Assembly: GCA_900546265.1 (NCBI GenBank)
Contig: URCA01000001.1
Span: 1-64,000 of the forward strand
Length of the DNA stretch: 64,000 nucleotides
Reading direction: 5' to 3'
Source of the DNA: an uncultured Oscillospiraceae bacterium
GTDB taxonomy: Bacteria > Bacillota > Clostridia > Oscillospirales > Acutalibacteraceae
The translations under genes and the position numbers were made by a program. Positions 44,232-52,404 of the stretch are shown here, piece by piece. Within the stretch, counting starts at the first letter, position 1. Each line of letters opens with the position of its first letter. The notes beneath the pieces were generated by a model that did no database searches, was not told the origin of the DNA, and saw only the letters and a list, made by a program, of their open reading frames with translations.

Positions 44232-45647
44232 TTATACAATTTTATCTTCCTGGATCAGTATCAATTCCGGATTTTCGCGCAGCTCCAACAGGCGTTTGGT
44301 AAACCCGCTTTTGGAGAAGACGCCGTACAATACACGGTAATCTCCGAATGCCTTCCGAATTTCCGCAGAGCTTTCCAACTTTTTTCTCAAGTCAAAATAC
44401 ACGTCGGCATCCACAGGCTGGGTGTGGTATTTGCACTCGCCGGCGAACAGGATTTTATGCTGCGTATCGGTCGCCATAACATCGATCTGCGTGTTTTCTT
44501 CCCCATATTCATTACTCCAGTAGGAGCCGATTTTGGACGGAGAAAAGTCCACCGCGCCGCGACGGCACAGGGAAGTAAAAATATCCTGGCAGATGGGTTC
44601 ATAGGCAAATGCGACGAATTTCCGGACGAAATCCTTTTCCAGTTCATCCAGGACGATTTGGGGATTGTCCAGTTCCAGCTCTCCCTTGAAGGGATAGACG
44701 TACCGGAACCAGAACCGCATGAAATTGTCTGAGATGAAATACAGCCCTTTCCGAGTCCTTTCTGCGTTTTTCTCGGTGATGGGCACCTGCTTTTCCACAA
44801 AGCCAAGCTCCGCAAGAGTCGTGAGATACGGCGTCAGCTTGGACGATTCCAGATTTAGAACACCGGCTATTTTGCTCAGCTTGTGGTTTCCGTCAGCGAT
44901 GGCCTTCAGAATGGAAAAGTAGCTGTTGGGAACCTGCACCTCGTCGTCCAGCAAAAACTGGGGCTCCTCATACAAAAAGCCGTTTTTGGAAAGCACCGTT
45001 TCTTTGATTTCGGTGAGCAGATCCGTGCCGCCTTGAAAAAATTCGAGGTATTTCGGGACGCCGCCGGTAACGGCGTACTGCTCCACCGCGTCGCAGAAGG
45101 GCAGGCTTTGGCTGGCATACACGTCGATAAAAGGCAAGGGGGATAGTCGGATCTGTGCGGTTCTGCGCCCGTAGATCGGGCTGTCATAAGACAGAGCGTG
45201 CTTTTTCATCATGCCGATCAAAGAACCGCACAGGATCAACATGACATTCCGGCCTTTCAGAATTTCATCCCAGGCGTTCTGCAATATGGATGGAAATGCA
45301 TCGTTGGTCTTCACCAGATACGGAAATTCGTCGATGACGACGACTTTCTTTTCCTCCGGCATATAGTCGGCGATCACCTGAAAAAGATCCAGCCAGTCTG
45401 AAAAATCCACCTTTGCGAGCATCGGATTTTTTGTCGACCGTGCGATCACCCCTGCAAAGCGTTTCATGCTCTGGGAGTCCACTTCCTTGGTGGCCAGAAA
45501 ATAAAAGGCGTTCTTTTGTTTCAGGAATTCCTTTATCAGTGTGGTTTTTCCGACGCGCCGCCGCCCGTAAATCACGACAAATCCGTCATCCCGCTGATAC
45601 TCCCTTTCCAAAGCCGCCAGTTCGCTGGCTCTACCGATAAATTTCAT
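44232..45647 (-). CDS. AAA ATPase with DUF234/PD-(D/E)XK-like C-terminus
   Basis: The 471-residue protein has an AAA domain with Walker A GRRRVGKTTLI (about 28-38) and Walker B KVVVIDEFPYL (about 122). A winged-helix middle part follows (LSKIAGVLNLESSKLTPYLTTL). The C-terminal segment has FAGECKYHT, as in the nuclease-like DUF234 domain of this common archaeal-type ATPase family. Their function is not settled; defence or stress roles are proposed. It is the only minus-strand gene inside the conjugation block and has its own promoter, so it looks like an inserted cargo gene. Confidence 0.85.
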   Translation of the reverse strand: MKFIGRASELAALEREYQRDDGFVVIYGRRRVGKTTLIKEFLKQKNAFYFLATKEVDSQSMKRFAGVIARSTKNPMLAKVDFSDWLDLFQVIADYMPEEKKVVVIDEFPYLVKTNDAFPSILQNAWDEILKGRNVMLILCGSLIGMMKKHALSYDSPIYGRRTAQIRLSPLPFIDVYASQSLPFCDAVEQYAVTGGVPKYLEFFQGGTDLLTEIKETVLSKNGFLYEEPQFLLDDEVQVPNSYFSILKAIADGNHKLSKIAGVLNLESSKLTPYLTTLAELGFVEKQVPITEKNAERTRKGLYFISDNFMRFWFRYVYPFKGELELDNPQIVLDELEKDFVRKFVAFAYEPICQDIFTSLCRRGAVDFSPSKIGSYWSNEYGEENTQIDVMATDTQHKILFAGECKYHTQPVDADVYFDLRKKLESSAEIRKAFGDYRVLYGVFSKSGFTKRLLELRENPELILIQEDKIV

Positions 45648-45660
45648 ACGATCGCCTCCT

Positions 45661-45720
45661 TCATAATTTCAATTATGATAATTTGAATTATATTATACCC
45701 CTCTTTTCCAAAATAATCAA
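45661..45720 (-). promoter_or_regulatory. Strong promoter with tandem 14-bp operators for the DUF234 ATPase
   Basis: TTGATT (45715-45720) and TATAAT (45692-45697) are 17 nt apart on the minus strand. Just downstream lie two 14-bp inverted repeats, ATAATTTCAATTAT (45663-45676) and ATAATTTGAATTAT (45678-45691), one base apart. A repressor bound there would block initiation. The ATPase, or an unlinked regulator, may bind them. Confidence 0.7.
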
Positions 45721-45750
45721 CCGCAAGCATTATCTTGCCTTATCGCTATT

Positions 45751-45810
45751 ATCGTTTGTATCGTTATTTCATAACGATTCTGCAACGATTGCAAGCGTAA
45801 TTGCAACGAT
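45751..45810. repeat. Cluster of five ATCGTT/AACGAT hexamers
   Basis: ATCGTT at 45751 and 45760 and AACGAT at 45773, 45784 and 45805 lie in 60 bp, two in one orientation and three in the other, just ahead of the next gene's ribosome binding site. The two right-most share TGCAACGATTG. This resembles an iteron or operator array. Confidence 0.5.
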
Positions 45811-45825
45811 TGGAGGAAGATCTTC

Positions 45826-46470
45826 ATGGAAATACCTGCAAAAACCATCACCGATATGCAGCGGCAGGTGGACGCCTGTTCTGCGTATATCGACGCGCTG
45901 GCCCAAGGGTGCCGGACGCCGGAAAAAGTCAATGCCCTGCTGGACGCCGCCATGCAGAAGATCGAGCTGTGCTGTATCGACCTGCGGCGACTGTGCGAAA
46001 GGGTACGACCTACGCTCCCGCCGCTGCGGTTCGGGAGCGCCCACTACCATACAGAAAAAATTTATGGCGAGGTCACCCGCATGGACACCGGCTGGATGGA
46101 TATTCGCCTAAGCGCCCTGCTCCCGCATTGCCGGGTATCGGGCGGGACACAGTACATCACCGATACCATAACCCGGCTGCTGGACGCCTTTCAGGCGGCA
46201 GGCGGCGAACTGCCGCTGTGGGACAAAGCCTTTACCGCCATTGTGGAGCACAGGTTGGACGCCGGCTGCGGCGCGTTCGATCACGACAACAAGGGATTTA
46301 AGGCCGTTGTCAACGCCCTCAAAGGACGGCTCTTTCCGGACGACAACCAGTTTGAATTGTCGCTGGGGCTGTTCACCGTACAGGATGAGGAATCCTGCTG
46401 CCATATCTATGTCCTGCCCTTCGAGGAGGCCGGGGACTTTCTGTACAGGATGGCTGCCGAGCTGCTCTGA
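45826..46470 (+). CDS. Conjugative-element protein of unknown function (possibly DUF6100-type)
   Basis: The 214-residue soluble protein has a helical N-terminal third with several Cys (CCIDLRRLCERV) and an alpha/beta remainder (GEVTRMDTGWMDIRLSALLPHC). Start follows GGAGGAAGATCTTC. I recall similar proteins in Clostridia conjugative elements but cannot confirm the family. It is the first gene after the cargo insertion and probably restarts the conjugation operon. Confidence 0.5.
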   Translation: MEIPAKTITDMQRQVDACSAYIDALAQGCRTPEKVNALLDAAMQKIELCCIDLRRLCERVRPTLPPLRFGSAHYHTEKIYGEVTRMDTGWMDIRLSALLPHCRVSGGTQYITDTITRLLDAFQAAGGELPLWDKAFTAIVEHRLDAGCGAFDHDNKGFKAVVNALKGRLFPDDNQFELSLGLFTVQDEESCCHIYVLPFEEAGDFLYRMAAELL

Positions 46471-46641
46471 ACGGCCGGCTGCCCTGTGCTTGTTGACCGC
46501 CGTTTTGCAAAGTACTTGGACGCTGGATTTTATACCGCAGCAAGCACAGGGCAGAAACGGCGGTATTATGCGGAAAACCGGACATTTTCGCCTCCAAAAA
46601 TCCATTGGAAACAAGCAGGCTTGCGTCGGGGGGGGCGGTTT

Positions 46642-47724
46642 ATGATTTTCACCTGTGCAGAAATCGACGTGTTGCGGCTCGCCGCCTGGTGCAAAGACCT
46701 GCCGGTGACTGGCACAGACATCCTCCCCGGGGAAACCATCCGGCTCCTGCTGGCGCTGGGGCTGCTCCGGCAAAGCCGGTGCGGGCTCAGCTACCGTCCC
46801 ACCCCGGCTGGATATTCCCTGCTGCGGGAAGCCGGGTTTACCTATGCGGCGGACAAGCAGTACCGTGGCGCTGGCCCGGCGCTGGTTCGCCGTCTGGGAA
46901 CCTCGTCCGTCGTGTCGTTCCTCTGGCGCTATGGCGCCGACGTGTTTCGGGCATCTCCCGGTGCAGAACCGGGCGTGCCGGCATTCCTGCCGTCCTTTGC
47001 CCTGCGCCGCAAGGCGGGTGCGAATGTGCTGGGCGGCACCCGGATGGCGGGCTTCCTCTATACCGATAGCGTGGCGTTCATTCCTTACTATATTGCCCCG
47101 GAAAGCGAGGGGCTGTATGCCGATGTGGAGCAGCGCACCTTCCGCTCGGAAAGCCTGCTGTGCGGCCGGACGCCCTTTGTCCTCTATACCGGCGCGGGCG
47201 CGCTGGAGCAGGTGCTGGAAACGGTGACAGTTCCAAGGCGCCGGAAGGAAAAATCCACCACCGACACCTATCCCGACGCGTTGGACAAGTTCGGGTGCCC
47301 GGCCGGGATTCTTCCGCTCAACGAAGACGGCCTGCGCCAACTGCGCATCATGACCGTCCCGGATTATCGGCAGAAGCTGATCCGCCGGCTCCTTGGAAAA
47401 GACTATCTTCCGCCCGTGAATCGGCAGTCGGACGGGCGGAGCAAATCGTCCGGCGAAAATTTTCTCGTCGGTATCGACTGCCATATCAAGCGGTTTGAGA
47501 GCATCTCCGAAATCAGGGAAGGAACCACTGCACACATCATCCTGCTATCGACCCAGACGGCTGCCATACAAGAAGTTCTGAAGGGACGTAGCGCCGTCCT
47601 GCATCCGATCACCATAGAACTCGCAGAGCAGATCCTTGGACTGCCGTCACTGCTTCCCGAACCGGATCAATCGCCTTTTCAGGCTGGGAAAGGAAGGGTT
47701 CTGTATGTCCCGTCTTTCGGATAA
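46642..47724 (+). CDS. Conjugative-element protein of unknown function, winged-helix-like
   Basis: The 360-residue protein begins MIFTCAEIDVLRLAAW after a G-rich stretch (CGGGGGGGGCGG); an in-frame ATG 156 nt upstream has no ribosome binding site. Residues 1-80 look like a winged helix (LRLLLALGLLRQSR-type helices with a beta hairpin). The rest is alpha/beta with no motif I recognise. The end overlaps virD4 by 20 nt, so it is coupled to the coupling-protein gene. Proteins of this position are sometimes named replication-relaxation proteins; that name is not supported here by motifs. Confidence 0.5.
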   Translation: MIFTCAEIDVLRLAAWCKDLPVTGTDILPGETIRLLLALGLLRQSRCGLSYRPTPAGYSLLREAGFTYAADKQYRGAGPALVRRLGTSSVVSFLWRYGADVFRASPGAEPGVPAFLPSFALRRKAGANVLGGTRMAGFLYTDSVAFIPYYIAPESEGLYADVEQRTFRSESLLCGRTPFVLYTGAGALEQVLETVTVPRRRKEKSTTDTYPDALDKFGCPAGILPLNEDGLRQLRIMTVPDYRQKLIRRLLGKDYLPPVNRQSDGRSKSSGENFLVGIDCHIKRFESISEIREGTTAHIILLSTQTAAIQEVLKGRSAVLHPITIELAEQILGLPSLLPEPDQSPFQAGKGRVLYVPSFG

Positions 47725-49678
47725 GCTCCGAAAACTGGAGGACAAGACGGAGGCCGCCTGGATTCGGGTTAAGCCGAAGCTGCCCCGATACGCGGCGCTG
47801 GCCGCTGCTGTCCTCTATCTTTATGGTATGTTCCTCCGCATCCTCGCTGGAGAAGCATTCACCTGGGATCCGGCGTCAAACCTCCGTGCTGTTTTTACCC
47901 CCTACGGCCTGGGGATTACTCTGGGCGCCGCTGTCCTGTATTGCCTGTTCACCAAAAAAGGACTTGGCCTGCTGCCCGGCCGACGGTCGGTGATGGACAA
48001 GGAACGGGGACTGGAAATCCTGCCGGAAGGCACGCACGGCACCTCCGGATGGATGGGCAAAAAGGAAATGGAAAATGTCCTGCAGATCGGGCGGCTGGAT
48101 ACCATGAACGCCACCCTGTTCGGCCGGCTGGACAGCGGCGAATATATCGGCATGAAGGATCTGCCCGGTATGTCGAAAAACATCATGGTGTACGGCGCTC
48201 CCGGGACCGGAAAATCCCGCGGGGTCATCATGCCCTTCATCCTGAACGCCGCCCGGCGAGGGGAAAGCCTGGTGATCTGTGACAGCAAAGCCGAATTTTA
48301 CGAGATGTATTCCGAGCTTCTGCGGGAACAAGGGTATTTTGTCCGCAGCTATAACCTGCTGGATTTGGGCGCGTCAGACGGCTGGAACTGCCTGATGGAT
48401 TCCTCCCGGGACGTCAACCTTGTGCAGCATATCGCGGAGATCATCATTCGCAACACCTCCGCCGATTCAGAACGGGAGGATTTCTGGAGCAAGGCGGAAA
48501 AAAATCTCCTCATGGCGCTGATTCACCTTGTCCAAAGCATGACCTATCCGGGAACGAATACGCTGCTCCCGCCGGAGGAACGCAGCCTGGGCACCATTTA
48601 CCGCCTGCTGGCGTCCACCTCGGTCAACGAGCTGGACGCCCGGTTCCGGGCGCTGCCGCCGGGCCATCCGGCCCTGCCGCCTTACGGCATTTTCCGACAG
48701 GCCCCCCACAACATTTGGGGCAACATCATGATCGGTTTGGGTTCGCGGCTGAATGTCTTTCAGAACAAGCTGGCGGACAGTATCACCAAGTACAGCGAAA
48801 TCGATCTGGAGGAACCGGGAAGACGGAAATGCGCTTACTTCTGCATCATCTCCGATCAGGACGACACCTACCGGTTTTTGTCCTCGATGTTTTTCTCCCT
48901 GCTCTTTATCCGCCTGTTCGACTTTGCCCGAAAATCGGAAAACCGGCGGCTGCCCGTACGGGTGAATGTCGTTATGGATGAATTCTGCAACATCGACCTG
49001 CCGAACAGCAAAAAGTATCTGAGCGTATCGAGAAGCCGGAATATCGACATCCAGTGCGTGGCGCAGTCGGTCAGTCAGTTGGCCGACCGGTATCCCCGCA
49101 CCGAATGGCAGGAACTGGTGGGCGACTGCGATTATCAGCTTTTCCTCGGGTGCAACGACGCCATGACGGCGGAGTATATCAGCGACCAATGCGGAAAAAT
49201 CACGGTGCGGGTCAACAACACCAGTATTCCCACCGCTCCGCTGGCCCCCGGCCTGCGGGCTGCCAGAGCCTACACCGAAAGCAAAATCAGCACAGGACGG
49301 CCGCTGATGATGCCCGATGAGGTGCGCCGTTTACCGCGGGACAAGGCGATCCTGCTCGTCCGCGGTTCCAAGCCGCTGCTACTGACCAAGATCCGCCCGG
49401 AGGAACACCCCGATTTTCAAAAGCTGCGGTACTGCAAGGCCGCTGACCATATCCCCGTGTGGCGTACGCAGGAAACAAAAACAGAAAAAGCGAAACCTTG
49501 TGCATCGGATGCACAAAGTTCCGCCTCATTGTCCCCCACGATAGAGACACCTCCCGCGGTATCTGGAAAAGAAGAATACCTTCCGGACGCCGACGAGCTG
49601 GATCTGCACCCGCCCTTTGACTTTTCCCGCGGTATCGACTGCAAGACCCTGACGGAAGTATCGCCCAAAGACCTGTGA
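47705..49678 (+). CDS. virD4: VirD4/TraG-type coupling ATPase
   Basis: The 657-residue protein has two N-terminal membrane helices (about 20-80). Walker A is YGAPGTGKSRGVIMPF (about 163-178), Walker B is NVVMDEFCNIDLPN (about 420), and the TraG-type SRSRNIDIQCVAQSVSQL follows. It recruits the relaxosome to the channel. The ATG at 47705 follows AAAGGAAGGG. The catalytic motifs are intact even though no relaxase gene is seen in the window. Confidence 0.93.
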   Translation: MSRLSDKLRKLEDKTEAAWIRVKPKLPRYAALAAAVLYLYGMFLRILAGEAFTWDPASNLRAVFTPYGLGITLGAAVLYCLFTKKGLGLLPGRRSVMDKERGLEILPEGTHGTSGWMGKKEMENVLQIGRLDTMNATLFGRLDSGEYIGMKDLPGMSKNIMVYGAPGTGKSRGVIMPFILNAARRGESLVICDSKAEFYEMYSELLREQGYFVRSYNLLDLGASDGWNCLMDSSRDVNLVQHIAEIIIRNTSADSEREDFWSKAEKNLLMALIHLVQSMTYPGTNTLLPPEERSLGTIYRLLASTSVNELDARFRALPPGHPALPPYGIFRQAPHNIWGNIMIGLGSRLNVFQNKLADSITKYSEIDLEEPGRRKCAYFCIISDQDDTYRFLSSMFFSLLFIRLFDFARKSENRRLPVRVNVVMDEFCNIDLPNSKKYLSVSRSRNIDIQCVAQSVSQLADRYPRTEWQELVGDCDYQLFLGCNDAMTAEYISDQCGKITVRVNNTSIPTAPLAPGLRAARAYTESKISTGRPLMMPDEVRRLPRDKAILLVRGSKPLLLTKIRPEEHPDFQKLRYCKAADHIPVWRTQETKTEKAKPCASDAQSSASLSPTIETPPAVSGKEEYLPDADELDLHPPFDFSRGIDCKTLTEVSPKDL

Positions 49679-49695
49679 TAAAGGAAGGGGTTTTC

Positions 49696-50724
49696 ATGAT
49701 GGAACGAACCTACCGGATATGCGATGTAGTGAACGAGGAATTTCTGCGCTTTCCTTTGACCCTGCTGGCAAATCCGCAGTATAAAGAGATGTCCCTCGAA
49801 GCCAAATTCGTGTATGCCCTGCTTCTCAACCGGCTCACCCTGTCCCAGAAAAACGGCTGGATCAATGATGACGGCGAGGTTTACCTGGTCTACACCCGTG
49901 AGGAAGCCTCTGCCACCCTGAACATCTCCTATAAAAAGGCGATTGCGGCTTTCCGGGAATTGATTGAAAACCGGCTGCTGGTAGAGCAGCGGCAGGGACG
50001 GGGGTATCCGAACCTGCTGTACGTCCTGAAGGCGGAACTGGCTGATAGGGATGCGGCGGAATTCCTGGACAGCCTGGACAAACCGGCAGAGGAAAACGCT
50101 GTGGAACCTTATCCCATGCAGAACTGCCAAAACAGCACATCAAGAACTGCTGAAACGGCAGTTCAAGATATGCCTGAATCACATATCCAGACCTGTCAAA
50201 ACGGCAGTTCAAGACCTGCTGAAACCGCAGTTCCAGACCTGTCGAAACGGCACCCTAAAAAGATTGAGAATATTCATACTGAGACTATCCAGAGTGAGAA
50301 GAGTCCGTCTGTCCGTCCGGCGCCGGCAGCCAGGAACACACCGCCCGATGAAGAAATCCTGCGGAGCATTTTTGAGCGGTGCGAACTCTATCTGTTCCGG
50401 GAGAACATACAGGCCATGTTTCGGGCGGCCATCGAACGGCTGTATTATTCGGACGTCCTGAAGATCGGCAATGCCCGGCTTCCGCAGGAAACGGTGCGCG
50501 GGTATCTTGGCCGGCTGGACGCGGATATTCTCATGACGGCTCTTGAAAGCATGAAGCGGCACGAGGGGGACGTGACAAACCCCACTGCGTATCTGATGTC
50601 GGTGCTGGTGAACGGTGTCTGCGAACAGGACAGCGGGCTCATTCTGGATCTTCCGCCGTCGTATCAGAAGCCGTCCGATTTTTATGCGCAGCCGGAAGGG
50701 GGCAGCCGGGATGCTCCTGAGTAA
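49696..50724 (+). CDS. repA: RepA_N-type replication initiator
   Basis: The 342-residue protein has the RepA_N domain at residues 1-120 (FLRFPLTLLANPQYKEMSLEAKFVYALLLNRL, then a winged-helix with VYTREEASATLNISYKKAIAAFREL). A Gln/Ser/Thr-rich linker containing imperfect repeats (about 140-200) and a C-terminal helical domain follow. It starts after AAGGAAGGGG; a GTG 21 nt upstream and a second ATG next to it are alternatives. Such proteins start replication of plasmids and of the circular form of Tn1549-like elements. Its origin is often inside the gene; the repeats at about 50105-50255 are a candidate. Confidence 0.85.
   Translation: MMERTYRICDVVNEEFLRFPLTLLANPQYKEMSLEAKFVYALLLNRLTLSQKNGWINDDGEVYLVYTREEASATLNISYKKAIAAFRELIENRLLVEQRQGRGYPNLLYVLKAELADRDAAEFLDSLDKPAEENAVEPYPMQNCQNSTSRTAETAVQDMPESHIQTCQNGSSRPAETAVPDLSKRHPKKIENIHTETIQSEKSPSVRPAPAARNTPPDEEILRSIFERCELYLFRENIQAMFRAAIERLYYSDVLKIGNARLPQETVRGYLGRLDADILMTALESMKRHEGDVTNPTAYLMSVLVNGVCEQDSGLILDLPPSYQKPSDFYAQPEGGSRDAPE
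50105..50255 (+). repeat. Imperfect repeats inside the repA linker, possible origin
   Basis: Units resembling GCAGTTCAAGA-CTG and CAAAACGGCA recur several times here and encode related Gln/Asn/Ser peptides. RepA_N replicons place their iterons in the middle of the rep gene, so this is the likely origin region if the element still replicates. Confidence 0.45.
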
Positions 50725-51295
50725 AGCCCAGAAAGCCCTTCTGGATATGCTGCGGCGTGTCGGGGCCATGCGGGAGGACGCCGCCCGGCATCTGCTTTTG
50801 ATGGCCTATCCCCATACCTCTTGGGAACCGATTGTCCACCAGTTGGAATGCCTGGGACAGATCCGGCGTCTGCACGGCTTCATCTCCCGCACGGACGAGG
50901 AGAAAAACGACCCGGCAGTCATTGAGGCCATTGACATTATGCTGCTCATGGAGCCGGAGAAGGTGGAGCTGTTCCAGCAGGGGGCGCCCCCTTTTTCCCT
51001 GACCTTTTTCAAGCAGCGGCTGGAAGATCACCACGGGAAACAGGAGTACCGGCTGTGGCGGTACGACATCTGCCCGGTACTGGCCGGCCGGGAGGCCATG
51101 ACCTGCGCGCTGCTGGAAACCAGCGAGCATAAGTACCGGCTGGTGATTTTCGTTCTGGAAAAAGCGGAGCAGCAGGCGTTTGTCCGTATCCCCTGCGAGC
51201 ATTGCTTCGTGTGGAAGGAGCAGGGGAAGTACCACTTTTTCAAGTATGCAAGCAAGGAGGATGAAAACAGTGAAAGACAATCACCAATTCGATGA
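50711..51295 (+). CDS. DUF5697-like conjugative-element protein
   Basis: The 194-residue protein has an N-terminal winged-helix-like part (KAQKALLDMLRRVGAMREDAA) and an alpha/beta C-terminal part resembling the nuclease-like domain of DUF5697 proteins common in these elements. GGAAGGGGG precedes the ATG by nine bases, and the start overlaps repA. It is followed by the S1-like gene in an overlapping arrangement. Biochemical role unknown. Confidence 0.55.
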   Translation: MLLSKAQKALLDMLRRVGAMREDAARHLLLMAYPHTSWEPIVHQLECLGQIRRLHGFISRTDEEKNDPAVIEAIDIMLLMEPEKVELFQQGAPPFSLTFFKQRLEDHHGKQEYRLWRYDICPVLAGREAMTCALLETSEHKYRLVIFVLEKAEQQAFVRIPCEHCFVWKEQGKYHFFKYASKEDENSERQSPIR

Positions 51296-52157
51296 CAGGG
51301 ACGCAGCGGCGCTGGACAGGGATCTGTCGGATGAACAGCTCCGGGAATGGAACGCGATTTACGCGTCCTATCGCTCCGAATCCCTGCTAACTGCCCGCGT
51401 GGCCGGTATGGATCAGTCGGTTGTCACGGTTCGGAACAAAAAAACCGGCAGAAGGGAGCAGAGGAGCATCCCCTGTCTGGTGGTAATCGACTACCGGGTC
51501 AAGGTGCTGATCCCGGAGAATGAGGTATGGTTCAACGAAGCCACCAGGCGGCCGCCCCACGTCCTGCGCTCCATGGCTGGCGCCACCATTGACTATGTGA
51601 TTACCGGCATTGACCGGGAAGCGGGGTGCTGCATCGCGTCCCGGCGCATGGCGCTGGCAATCCGCCGCCGTGCTTTCCTGCGCACACACCCTGAAACCGG
51701 TCAGAAGGTGGCAATCCATGTGCTGGCTGTCGGCCGGCAGCATATGCTCATCACCTGTGGTGGGTTTGACATGACCCTTTCTCCCCGGGACATCTCCTAC
51801 GCCATGATTCCGGAACTGCGGGAACGGTATCACCCAGGTGAAGCCTGCACCGCCGTCGTCACCGGCTATATACCCGGCACGGAAAAGCTGGCGGTTTCCA
51901 TTAAGGAGGCTGAGCCTCACCCCTTCGACGGGATCGATACGCGCCACCCCGTCGGCTGTCGCCGGGCGTCGGTCATCACTGGAAAATACCACGGCGGCGT
52001 CTTCTGCCGGCTGGAGGACAATCTCGACTGCTTATGCACCTATTCTCCCGAACAGTACGACGAGGACTTTCACATCGGTGATCCGGTGATTATCGTTATC
52101 ACGAAATATGGCTACGACAAAAAACAGGTATACGGAAAAATCGTGTCCAAGTGGTGA
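51270..52157 (+). CDS. S1-like OB-fold RNA-binding protein
   Basis: The 295-residue protein contains S1/OB-fold-like modules. The C-terminal one (about 225-295: VITGKYHGGVFCRLEDNLDCLC to VYGKIVSKW) is clearest, and an N-terminal one starts LLTARVAGMDQSVVTV. I chose the GTG at 51270, nine bases after AAGGAGG; the ATG at 51261 touches that sequence. It is the last gene of the conjugative element. Proteins of this type are frequent next to repA in such elements; the ligand is not known. Confidence 0.7.
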   Translation: MKDNHQFDDRDAAALDRDLSDEQLREWNAIYASYRSESLLTARVAGMDQSVVTVRNKKTGRREQRSIPCLVVIDYRVKVLIPENEVWFNEATRRPPHVLRSMAGATIDYVITGIDREAGCCIASRRMALAIRRRAFLRTHPETGQKVAIHVLAVGRQHMLITCGGFDMTLSPRDISYAMIPELRERYHPGEACTAVVTGYIPGTEKLAVSIKEAEPHPFDGIDTRHPVGCRRASVITGKYHGGVFCRLEDNLDCLCTYSPEQYDEDFHIGDPVIIVITKYGYDKKQVYGKIVSKW

Positions 52158-52307
52158 GGGCTTTTATGGAACCTTGGAAGATTCGAGGGACTCTGATTAT
52201 TCCAAATATCTCGGTTTTATGTTTTATCGACCAGTTTTACAACGAACAGGTTTAGACATGAGAAAAAGTTCAGTTTTATTGGTCATGGTCAATATGTGAA
52301 ATTTTCA

Positions 52308-52355
52308 TAAAAAGAAGGTCGGCGGAAAAGCTTCATTCGAATACTATCCGCCGGC
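52308..52355 (-). terminator. Rho-independent terminator of the riboswitch-controlled propeller gene
   Basis: GTCGGCGGA and TCCGCCGGC (52318-52326, 52347-52355) pair with one G-U, and on the minus strand are followed by CTTCTTTTTATG. It lies about 50 nt past the stop of the propeller gene and marks the start of native chromosome on this side. Confidence 0.7.
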
Positions 52356-52404
52356 CATTCTTAAAATGAGTAGAACCAATCTGAATCTCTAGTGGTTGTA
52401 GGTA

